Shown here piece by piece: positions 1-4,206 of a stretch of DNA of 5,754 nucleotides (position 1 is its first letter; every line of letters starts with the position of its first letter). The notes under the pieces were generated by a model. The model worked only from the letters and a program-made list of their open reading frames with translations, had not been told where the DNA came from and searched no databases. The position numbers were made by a program, and so were the translations under genes. The stretch is from assembly GCA_964591375.1 (NCBI GenBank), contig CAZQAU010000057.1, positions 1 through 5,754 of the forward strand, written 5' to 3'. Source of the stretch: CAYYYG01 sp964591375. GTDB lineage: Bacteria; Patescibacteriota; Microgenomatia; UBA1406; GWC2-37-13.

Positions 1-2
1 TG

Positions 3-75
3 TGAGCCTGGCGAGACTCGAACTCGCAACCAACTCCTTAAGAGGGAGGCGCTCTACCAGTTGAGCTACAGGCCC
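3..75 (-). tRNA. tRNA-Lys (anticodon CUU)
   Basis: Read on the minus strand, this 73-nt gene folds as a complete cloverleaf. The acceptor stem is GGGCCTG/CAGGCTC with one G-T pair, the discriminator is A, the D-arm is GCTC/GAGC, and the T-arm is GCGAG/CTCGC around TTCGAGT. The anticodon loop is CTCTTAA, giving CUU for the lysine codon AAG. The outermost pair of the anticodon stem is a C-T mismatch, so that stem has four clean pairs. CCA is not encoded: A73 is followed by CA at the window edge, so a CCA-adding enzyme is needed. No obvious promoter lies just upstream, and it may be transcribed together with tRNA-Arg and the four-helix gene on the same strand. Confidence 0.95.
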
Positions 76-77
76 TA

Positions 78-115
78 GAATAGTCATTAGACTGTAGACG
101 GTAGTCTGTAGTAAT
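78..115. repeat. Left heptamer repeat array of the four-helix cassette
   Basis: AG dinucleotides recur every 7 nt, with the G at 83, 90, 97, 104 and 111, in units such as AGTCATT, AGACTGT, AGACGGT and AGTCTGT. The same type of array lies inverted at 505-548. Both outer ends begin alike when read inward: GAATAGTC here and GAATTAGTC on the minus strand from 548. The two arrays therefore act as imperfect terminal inverted repeats around the four-helix gene. The array begins 3 nt from the 5' end of tRNA-Lys. Confidence 0.75.
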
Positions 116-129
116 AGGAATTGTGCAGT

Positions 130-474
130 TTATTTTTTTAAGAAATAAACAAGACCATTAATCATCTTAATAACTTCTTCTGTTTGATTCATTAAGGAAA
201 TACAATTTATTTTATATAAATTATTGCAAATAATAAAAATGGCCGTAACTTCTACAGCAGAATTTTTTGCAATCTTTAAAAATCTTATGAATTCTTTGTC
301 ATTATTGGCACTGCAACCCTCAGCAATATTTAGCCCAACAGAAACAACAGCGCGTCTCAATTGATCTTTTAAATTACGTTCCTCAAGCGTAGGTAAAAGA
401 TTTATGAACTCATAAGTGTCAGTTATTAAAACTAAAGTTTTTCTCCACACCAACAGATCGTCTAATTTTTTCAT
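130..474 (-). CDS. Four-helix bundle protein, S23 / 23S rRNA intervening-sequence-protein family
   Basis: This 114-residue protein has the usual length and signature of the TIGR02436-type four-helix bundle proteins. The first helix carries LLVWRKTLVL (residues 7-16). The core signature runs through DQLRRAVVSVGLNIAEG (about 37-53), followed by FIRFLKIAKNSAVEV (62-76) and a final amphipathic helix to the end. Family members occur in intervening sequences of some 23S rRNA genes and widely as free-standing genes in CPR and other bacteria; they are related to the Avd accessory protein of diversity-generating retroelements. Their molecular role is not settled. No reverse transcriptase, template repeat or rRNA is visible here. 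The ATG lacks a Shine-Dalgarno sequence; GATAAT at 483-488 is a weak -10 candidate. The gene sits between two tRNA genes of the same strand and is bracketed by inverted heptamer arrays, which suggests a small mobile or once-mobile cassette. Confidence 0.85.
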   Translation of the reverse strand: MKKLDDLLVWRKTLVLITDTYEFINLLPTLEERNLKDQLRRAVVSVGLNIAEGCSANNDKEFIRFLKIAKNSAVEVTAIFIICNNLYKINCISLMNQTEEVIKMINGLVYFLKK

Positions 475-489
475 AACAACAAATTATCA

Positions 490-503
490 AAGTACTCTAT
501 CCA
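490..503 (-). repeat. 14-nt partial copy of tRNA-Arg
   Basis: AAGTACTCTATCCA at 490-503 is identical to 594-607 inside the tRNA-Arg gene, where it covers tRNA positions 16 to 29 (D-loop, D-stem and the start of the anticodon stem). The two copies are in the same orientation and 104 bp apart. This copy directly abuts the heptamer array (from 505) and lies just upstream of the four-helix gene start. A chance 14-nt match this close is unlikely. Confidence 0.7.
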
Positions 504-504
504 C

Positions 505-548
505 GTCTATAGACTATAGTCTACAGACTGAAGTCTACCGACTAATTC
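505..548. repeat. Right heptamer repeat array of the four-helix cassette
   Basis: There are six units in exact 7-nt register, with G at 505, 512, 519, 526, 533 and 540: GTCTATA, GACTATA, GTCTACA, GACTGAA, GTCTACC, GACTAAT. GTCT and GACT alternate, which builds short palindromes such as GTCTATAGAC and GACTATAGTC. The array ends 2 nt before the tRNA-Arg 3' end and is imperfectly complementary to the array at 78-115, so a transcript through the cassette could form a long interrupted stem. Confidence 0.8.
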
Positions 549-550
549 AG

Positions 551-622
551 TGCCCCCTAGAGGAATCGAACCCCTATCACTTGGTTCGAAGCCAAGTACT
601 CTATCCATTAAGCTAAGGGGGC
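551..622 (-). tRNA. tRNA-Arg (anticodon UCG)
   Basis: The 72-nt minus-strand cloverleaf has acceptor GCCCCCT/AGGGGGC, discriminator A, anticodon stem CTTGG/CCAAG with loop CTTCGAA (anticodon UCG, reading CGA and other CGN codons), a four-nt variable loop, and T-arm AGGGG/CCTCT around TTCGATT. CCA is not encoded; A73 is followed by CTG. A TATAAT hexamer at 648-653 on the minus strand could start its transcript. The four-helix cassette follows immediately downstream, and 14 nt of this gene are repeated inside it. Confidence 0.95.
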
Positions 623-647
623 AAACAACCAGCAAAATAGATAAAAT

Positions 648-653
648 ATTATA
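648..653 (-). promoter_or_regulatory. Candidate -10 box for tRNA-Arg
   Basis: TATAAT on the minus strand, 25 nt before the tRNA 5' end, would give a precursor leader of roughly 19 nt. No convincing -35 is visible. It overlaps the candidate plus-strand -10 of the methyltransferase gene. Confidence 0.4.
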
Positions 654-657
654 CAAT
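652..657 (+). promoter_or_regulatory. Candidate -10 box for the methyltransferase gene
   Basis: TACAAT ends 7 nt before the ATG at 665, so transcription would start at or next to the start codon and give a leaderless message. No -35 match was found. It overlaps the minus-strand TATAAT at 648-653, making a compact divergent promoter region. Confidence 0.35.
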
Positions 658-664
658 ATAGCAT

Positions 665-1222
665 ATGATTTTACCCGTCATCGGATTAATCCTGCTCATA
701 TTCATAATAGTGTATGGCTTCTATCTGATGATATATATGATTTCTCTTGTCTATTCTTTCCTCAAAGGAGCACCTTTTGTCAGAACAAAAAGCAAAATAC
801 TAAACACAATTCTCGCAGAGGCGCATTTAAAACCAAAGCAACTACTGATCGATTTAGGTTGCGGAGAAGGTCAGGTCGTTCGCATCGCAGCAAAAAAATA
901 TGGTCTGAAAGCAGTGGGGTACGACATAAATCCATTACTCATTTATCGGGCAAAAATACTTGCTCATCTTGAGCAGATTAAGCATGCTAAATTTATTAAA
1001 AAAAATATTTTCGAAGTCGATATAAAAAAAGCCGATGTGATTTATGTATTTCTTCTTCCAAAACTTTTAATGGCATTAAAACACAAACTTGAAAAAGAAA
1101 GCAAAAAAAATGCACTTATAATCTCTCACGGCTTCCAGATTGAAGGATGGAAAAAATACCAAATAAAAAAAATACCCGGCAGTCCATTTGCCACCTATTT
1201 TTATCGCTTACACAAACCATAA
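665..1222 (+). CDS. Membrane-anchored class I SAM-dependent methyltransferase, FAM173-like
   Basis: The 185-residue protein has a hydrophobic N-terminal segment (about residues 2-34) followed by a Rossmann-fold methyltransferase. Motif I is LIDLGCGEGQ (61-70). The acidic residue expected to bind the SAM ribose is D87 in GYDINP. A DVIYVFLLPKL stretch (124-134) fits strands 4 and 5, and SHGFQIEGWK lies at 154-163. The pattern of N-terminal membrane segment, DLGxGxG, GYxxNP, VFxxPxL and a late F-x-x-x-W resembles the FAM173 lysine methyltransferases, whose eukaryotic members methylate ATP synthase subunit c and the ADP/ATP carrier. This assignment comes from motif recall; the substrate here is unknown. 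It could instead be another small-molecule or protein methyltransferase. The ATG at 665 starts the membrane segment and has no Shine-Dalgarno sequence. It is followed after 27 bp by the lysozyme-like gene on the same strand. Confidence 0.8.
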   Translation: MILPVIGLILLIFIIVYGFYLMIYMISLVYSFLKGAPFVRTKSKILNTILAEAHLKPKQLLIDLGCGEGQVVRIAAKKYGLKAVGYDINPLLIYRAKILAHLEQIKHAKFIKKNIFEVDIKKADVIYVFLLPKLLMALKHKLEKESKKNALIISHGFQIEGWKKYQIKKIPGSPFATYFYRLHKP

Positions 1223-1237
1223 TTATTTTACATACTG

Positions 1238-1243
1238 TATACT
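1238..1243 (+). promoter_or_regulatory. Candidate -10 box for the first lysozyme-like gene
   Basis: TATACT is separated from the ATG at 1250 by six bases, so the A of ATG falls at the expected +1. No -35 was found. The same geometry occurs before the genes starting at 2447 and 4207. Confidence 0.45.
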
Positions 1244-1249
1244 AATACT

Positions 1250-1843
1250 ATGGTCAAAAGACTCATATTTGTGCCACTATTCATTCTTCTTTTGGCATTA
1301 AACACATTTGTAGTAGTTAAGCTCTATAACAAATATCAGCGGGTAGCTTCTTCCAAAAAAGTGCTTGATGAAATTACAAATGTAGAAAAAAAATACGATC
1401 AGTTTGCGCTTTCCTCAGCACCTCTTGTAATGGGAACATATGAAACGCAAACCAGTATCAACGATGGGAGAGTAGCCAATTTAAAAAGTTTTTTCCGCAA
1501 ATACAATTCACCGTTGTATGATCATGCTGATTTTATTATAAAGGTTTCGGATGAATACAACTTCGACTACCGCTTACTTCCGGCCATTGCAATGCAGGAA
1601 TCTGGCTTATGTCGCGTAATCCCTCATAATTCCTACAACTGCTGGGGATGGGGGATATATGGCGACACTATTACTCGCTTCTCTTCCTATGAAGAAGCGA
1701 TTGAGACAGTTGCGAAAGGACTAAAAAAATATTATATCGATAAAGGACTTGTAACTGCATCAGCAATAATGGCGAAGTATACACCTTCTTCCAATGGAAG
1801 CTGGGCTCACGGAGTAAATACGTTTCTTAAGGCATTAGAATAA
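1250..1843 (+). CDS. Membrane-anchored lysozyme/glucosaminidase-like protein
   Basis: The 197-residue protein has an N-terminal membrane anchor or uncleaved signal (about residues 4-24), a polar linker to about 75, and a lysozyme-like domain from about 78 to the end. The likely catalytic glutamate is E117 in AIAMQESGLC. It is followed by the aromatic stretch YNCWGWGIYGD (129-139) and a helix with AKGLKKYYIDKG (155-166), a layout like the GH73 glucosaminidase group. Such proteins cut peptidoglycan or similar glycans at the cell surface. C121 and C131 could form a disulfide. A diverged paralogue lies at 3366-3938 on the opposite strand, sharing YNSPL, the LLP.IA..ES core, YN..GWG and KGL...YI.KG. 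No Shine-Dalgarno sequence precedes the ATG. The gene converges on the DUF5660-like gene with only 7 bp between stops and no visible terminator. Confidence 0.75.
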   Translation: MVKRLIFVPLFILLLALNTFVVVKLYNKYQRVASSKKVLDEITNVEKKYDQFALSSAPLVMGTYETQTSINDGRVANLKSFFRKYNSPLYDHADFIIKVSDEYNFDYRLLPAIAMQESGLCRVIPHNSYNCWGWGIYGDTITRFSSYEEAIETVAKGLKKYYIDKGLVTASAIMAKYTPSSNGSWAHGVNTFLKALE

Positions 1844-1850
1844 AGGGGGA

Positions 1851-2447
1851 TTATTGCACAGAACGGGAAGCAGATAATTCCTGAGAAAGAGAGAATTGGG
1901 TACCTTTCTTTTTAGACAGTGATGAAAAAGCCGATCCTCGTTTTTTCTTCTTCGATTGAAACGCAATTAACCAAGTTCTTGACTCATTAATTTTAGCGCG
2001 TAATGTTTTAAGAATTGATATTAATAATTCAAGAAAACGCACATGATAAATACCCGGCTTTTCCGGCAAAGATTCAAGTGTCAGTTTTTCAATATCTTTG
2101 ATTTCACTCATCAACGAAGAATCAGCCTGTTTAAGAAGTTTAACTTCCTGTTTTAATTGTTCCACCAGTGAACGAATGGTTCTACTTTCCTGCTCCTGCT
2201 GAAAACTCCAGACTGTTTTAAGCTCACGCTTTAAGGCTGCCTTTGGTTGCTTTTCGGCAGCAGAAGATGCCTTATCTTTTTGAGTATTATGTTCGATACC
2301 GAGTAACTGGTCAAACATACCAGTACCTAAGTCTTTAAATGAAGCTGCCGTGCCAGATGCAATACCCGTGCCCACATTGCGAAGTGACTCCAGCGGGTTC
2401 TTATTCAGAATGGCCGAGTTGTGCTTATTATTTGAGGTTGCGGACAT
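1851..2447 (-). CDS. DUF5660-like coiled-coil protein of Patescibacteria
   Basis: The 198-residue soluble protein shows no signal peptide. It has a low-complexity N-terminus (1-70), a charged probable coiled coil (about 83-125, rich in E, K, Q and L), a conserved-looking helical core LPEKPGIYHVRFLELLISIL (127-146) with INESRTWL after it, and a basic Lys/Ser-rich tail from about 166. From memory this matches the CPR-specific family DUF5660, whose function is unknown; that assignment needs a profile search. The gene begins 12 nt after the stop of the trigger-factor gene on the same strand, so the two probably form an operon. TAAAAT at 2454-2459, right after that stop, also sits exactly where a -10 box for a leaderless transcript would lie. 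An AGGA motif 2 nt from the ATG is too close for a normal ribosome binding site. Confidence 0.65.
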   Translation of the reverse strand: MSATSNNKHNSAILNKNPLESLRNVGTGIASGTAASFKDLGTGMFDQLLGIEHNTQKDKASSAAEKQPKAALKRELKTVWSFQQEQESRTIRSLVEQLKQEVKLLKQADSSLMSEIKDIEKLTLESLPEKPGIYHVRFLELLISILKTLRAKINESRTWLIAFQSKKKKRGSAFSSLSKKKGTQFSLSQELSASRSVQ

Positions 2448-2453
2448 GATCCT

Positions 2454-2459
2454 ATTTTA
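2454..2459 (-). promoter_or_regulatory. Candidate internal -10 box for the DUF5660-like gene
   Basis: TAAAAT on the minus strand directly follows the trigger-factor TAG stop and ends six bases before the ATG at 2447, so +1 would be the A of the start codon. It may let the gene be transcribed independently of the trigger-factor gene. No -35 is evident. Confidence 0.35.
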
Positions 2460-3335
2460 CTATAGGCTGGTTAATAAATCAAGAGTTTTCTGTTTCCTGA
2501 GCACAGATGCATAAAAGTATGCATTTTGTTGTGCCAGTTTTTTATCATTTTCGTTGTTTATACCCTGAAAAAGCTTCTCCAGATCAGCTTGCTCAACTTT
2601 GATATTTTCTTTATCAGCAAGTTCTGACAATATAAACTCCATTTTATATGTGTTTTCAATCTCTTTTTTATACTGCTCTTTAAGCTGATCAACGGTCAAA
2701 TTCTTTGATTTTACATACGATTCAATCGTGAGGCCCACTTTTTGGACTTCATCAACGAGTCGTGCCAGACGACCTTCGAGTTCTTCTTCAATGAGCATAT
2801 CTGGAATTTCACATTTTGACTTGTCCAATAGAGCACCAAGAACTGTATTCAGAAGCTTCTGTTTCTGTTCTTCAGCTTTTTCTGGGGTTTTTTCTGGTTC
2901 AGCCTTGCCTGGAACCCAAATTTCATCTTTTTTCAATTCTGCTTTTGCATCTTGAATAAGTTTTTTGTAATCACCTAAATCTATGACTGGTTTTTCTGCG
3001 ATAACAATAGTAACCTGCCAGGATTCGTTTTCTTTAGCTGATTTAAGTTCAATTTTTGGGTTAGCGATAGGCTTTAACGACTCTTTTTGAATGATTTCCT
3101 GATATGTTTTACCTAAAAATGTATTCAGAAGCTCTTTATATACAGCATCTTTAGCAATGTGCTTCTCTGCAACCTGCTTAGGAGCTTTACCTTTTCTAAA
3201 ACCTTCAACAGTTAATTCCTTGTGAAGTTTATCAAAAGCAACTGTGTATTCATCCTGAATAGTTGTCCAAGGTATATCAAGCGTAATTTCAGTGGTACTT
3301 TTAGGAAGTTTTTTAAGAGAATGCGTATATGTCAT
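2460..3335 (-). CDS. tig: Trigger factor lacking the PPIase domain
   Basis: Trigger factor binds the ribosome beside the exit tunnel and shields nascent chains. The N-terminal ribosome-binding domain is clear: residues 1-115 include the signature GFRKGKAP (45-52) and the strand pattern of the family. At about 116-158, where the FKBP-type PPIase domain would be inserted, there is only a short charged linker rich in K, E and P. The C-terminal chaperone domain resumes at about 159, with IPDMLIEEELEGRLARLVDE (177-196) and helices to residue 291. At 291 residues it is well short of the usual 430 or so, as expected from loss of the PPIase domain. There is no Shine-Dalgarno sequence. It lies 30 nt after the second lysozyme-like gene and 12 nt before the DUF5660-like gene, all on the minus strand. 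Confidence 0.85.
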   Translation of the reverse strand: MTYTHSLKKLPKSTTEITLDIPWTTIQDEYTVAFDKLHKELTVEGFRKGKAPKQVAEKHIAKDAVYKELLNTFLGKTYQEIIQKESLKPIANPKIELKSAKENESWQVTIVIAEKPVIDLGDYKKLIQDAKAELKKDEIWVPGKAEPEKTPEKAEEQKQKLLNTVLGALLDKSKCEIPDMLIEEELEGRLARLVDEVQKVGLTIESYVKSKNLTVDQLKEQYKKEIENTYKMEFILSELADKENIKVEQADLEKLFQGINNENDKKLAQQNAYFYASVLRKQKTLDLLTSL

Positions 3336-3365
3336 GATGATTAAATAGAATTGTAATTTAAATCA

Positions 3366-3938
3366 TCATAATTCTACCGTATTCTTTGAAAAATACAACT
3401 CATGATTCTGTTCTTCTTTAGCGAAAGTAGCCATGATACTTTTGACTTTTCCCGCCCATGTATTACCTTCACAGTAAATAGCACCAATTTCGTCTACCGT
3501 TGTAGCACCTTTATTAATATAGTTCTCACGCAAGCCTTTACCCACCGTATCTATACCGGCAGCCCAGGTGTCAAAGTAAATCAGACCTCGGCCCCAACCG
3601 AACGGGTTATAAGTACCTGGAATAAGATATTTACCGTAATATGACTCCAGGCCCGCAATAGAGGGCAGTAAATAACAATCAAGCTCATACTTAATACAAG
3701 TGTCGATAAAGGCATCTGTCGAGGCTGCTAGGGGCGAATTATAGCGTTCTAGGACCCGTTTAATAGTCTTTCGTTTGAGATTATAGTTAACCTCGGTTTT
3801 AGTAGTTTTGAGGCTAATTTCGTTTTTAGCGGGTTTAAGGAGAAGAGCGGACTGGCCGCCTATACCGTCTGCCACAACCGTGCGACAAAAGGCAAGAGCG
3901 AGAATGAGTAGTAAAAACACTAAAAGTTTTTTTACCAT
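3366..3938 (-). CDS. Secreted lysozyme/glucosaminidase-like protein (paralogue of the gene at 1250)
   Basis: The 190-residue protein starts with a signal peptide: basic MVKK, then a hydrophobic core to about residue 17 and a probable cleavage near VVA-DG (21-25). C18 in LAFC is a poor lipobox. The lysozyme-like domain spans about 57-176. E98 in SIAGLESYYG is the likely catalytic residue, followed by YNPFGWG (110-116) and KGLRENYINKG (134-144). C81, C88 and C156 could pair outside the cell. It is clearly homologous to the gene at 1250-1843 but diverged, so the pair is an old duplication or two separately kept family members. Transcription starts from the strong promoter at 3996-4024, and a terminator-like hairpin (3946-3986) plus eight T sits directly before the ATG, with no Shine-Dalgarno sequence. 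It ends with two consecutive TGA codons, in frame with trigger factor 30 nt downstream. Confidence 0.75.
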   Translation of the reverse strand: MVKKLLVFLLLILALAFCRTVVADGIGGQSALLLKPAKNEISLKTTKTEVNYNLKRKTIKRVLERYNSPLAASTDAFIDTCIKYELDCYLLPSIAGLESYYGKYLIPGTYNPFGWGRGLIYFDTWAAGIDTVGKGLRENYINKGATTVDEIGAIYCEGNTWAGKVKSIMATFAKEEQNHELYFSKNTVEL

Positions 3939-3945
3939 AAAAAAA

Positions 3946-3986
3946 ATCCTAAAGCTCTTCAGACAAATGTCGAAAAACCTTAGGAT
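3946..3986 (-). terminator. Terminator-like 5' hairpin before the second lysozyme-like gene
   Basis: In the minus-strand transcript, 3986-3972 pairs with 3946-3960 to give 15 consecutive pairs, three of them G-U. The 11-nt loop can itself form GAC/GTC around ATTT. The 3' arm runs into a tract of eight T (3946-3939, the first one paired), followed at once by ATG at 3938. This is the layout of an intrinsic terminator, but it lies in the leader rather than downstream of a gene. It may act as an attenuator, produce a short RNA, or be a 5' protective or translation-controlling stem. On the plus strand there is no T tract, so it would act in one direction only. Confidence 0.7.
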
Positions 3987-3995
3987 CTAGAACTT

Positions 3996-4024
3996 ATTAT
4001 AGCAACATGCTATGGGTTTGTCAA
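3996..4024 (-). promoter_or_regulatory. Consensus sigma70-type promoter for the second lysozyme-like gene
   Basis: Read on the minus strand, TTGACA (4024-4019) is followed by a 17-bp spacer and TATAAT (4001-3996). TG one base before the hexamer makes it an extended -10 (TGCTATAAT). Every position matches the consensus. The predicted start is near 3988, right at the base of the hairpin, giving about 50 nt before the ATG. No other gene in the window has a comparable -35. Confidence 0.8.
3999..4013. promoter_or_regulatory. Candidate operator palindrome in the promoter spacer
   Basis: ATAGCA-ACA-TGCTAT is a perfect 6-bp inverted repeat with a 3-bp centre. It overlaps part of the -10 box and fills most of the spacer of the consensus promoter, a position where a dimeric repressor or a spacer-binding activator would act. 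No regulator gene is in the window. Six-bp palindromes also arise by chance in AT-rich DNA. Confidence 0.4.
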
Positions 4025-4100
4025 GTATGTAATGAATCCATACACTCATAAGGCTTTGTAAAGTTTTTTATGATATTTTGCTTTCCAAATAAAAACATAC

Positions 4101-4116
4101 ATTATTTATAAATAAT
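4101..4116. repeat. 16-bp perfect AT-only palindrome
   Basis: ATTATTTATAAATAAT is its own reverse complement. It lies within the 268-bp divergent intergenic region (3939-4206), which is strongly AT-rich and otherwise holds the promoters described. Possible roles are a protein-binding site or simply low-complexity sequence. Confidence 0.3.
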
Positions 4117-4191
4117 ACTATTATATATGCTTATAGTAAGTTATATAGTAAATGCATTGCTTTTATATTCAAGCGTATGTAAAGACTGGCA

Positions 4192-4200
4192 TGCTAAAAT
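4192..4200 (+). promoter_or_regulatory. Candidate extended -10 box for the mtaB-like gene
   Basis: TGCTAAAAT is an extended -10 (TG, one base, TAAAAT). It ends six bases before the ATG at 4207, putting +1 at the start codon and implying a leaderless message. No good -35 lies 16-18 bp upstream, which an extended -10 can tolerate. Confidence 0.5.
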
Positions 4201-4206
4201 ATACCC

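Larger units (their letters stand above)
78..548 (-). mobile_element. Putative small cassette: four-helix gene with heptamer inverted-repeat ends
   Basis: The unit is about 470 bp and contains one gene. It is bounded by inverted arrays with a 7-nt period whose outer ends match (GAA-TAGTC against GAATTAGTC). It fills the space between tRNA-Arg, whose 3' end is at 551, and tRNA-Lys, whose 5' end is at 75, leaving two bases on each side. No transposase or integrase is present, so if it moves it must do so in trans or through an RNA-based route. The boundaries are inferred from repeat symmetry; no simple target-site duplication is visible. Confidence 0.4.

Noticed and set aside
130..474. Diversity-generating retroelement, suggested by the Avd-like relation of the four-helix protein
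   Set aside because: No reverse transcriptase, template/variable repeat pair or target gene is present.
78..548. CRISPR array, suggested by the regular repeats
   Set aside because: Units are 7 nt, degenerate and contiguous, with no spacers and no cas genes.
416..972. Plus-strand open frames over the four-helix cassette, tRNA-Arg and the methyltransferase start
   Set aside because: They run across the tRNA and repeat array or overlap clear genes in another frame, and their translations show no recognisable domain.
2728..2955. Open frame antisense to trigger factor
   Set aside because: Ser/Arg/Phe-rich shadow of the trigger-factor coding strand, with no start signals.
3366..3938. TGA read as glycine (code 25), fusing the lysozyme-like gene to trigger factor
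   Set aside because: The recognised genes use GGN for glycine and carry no in-frame TGA, so TGA behaves as a stop.
3402..3990. Plus-strand open frames antisense to the second lysozyme-like gene and its leader
   Set aside because: Shadows of a well-supported gene; the later one also runs through the hairpin and promoter region.
4054..4069. CTTT-GT-AAAG followed by six T as a plus-strand terminator
   Set aside because: The stem has only four AT-rich pairs and a two-base loop, too weak to support.
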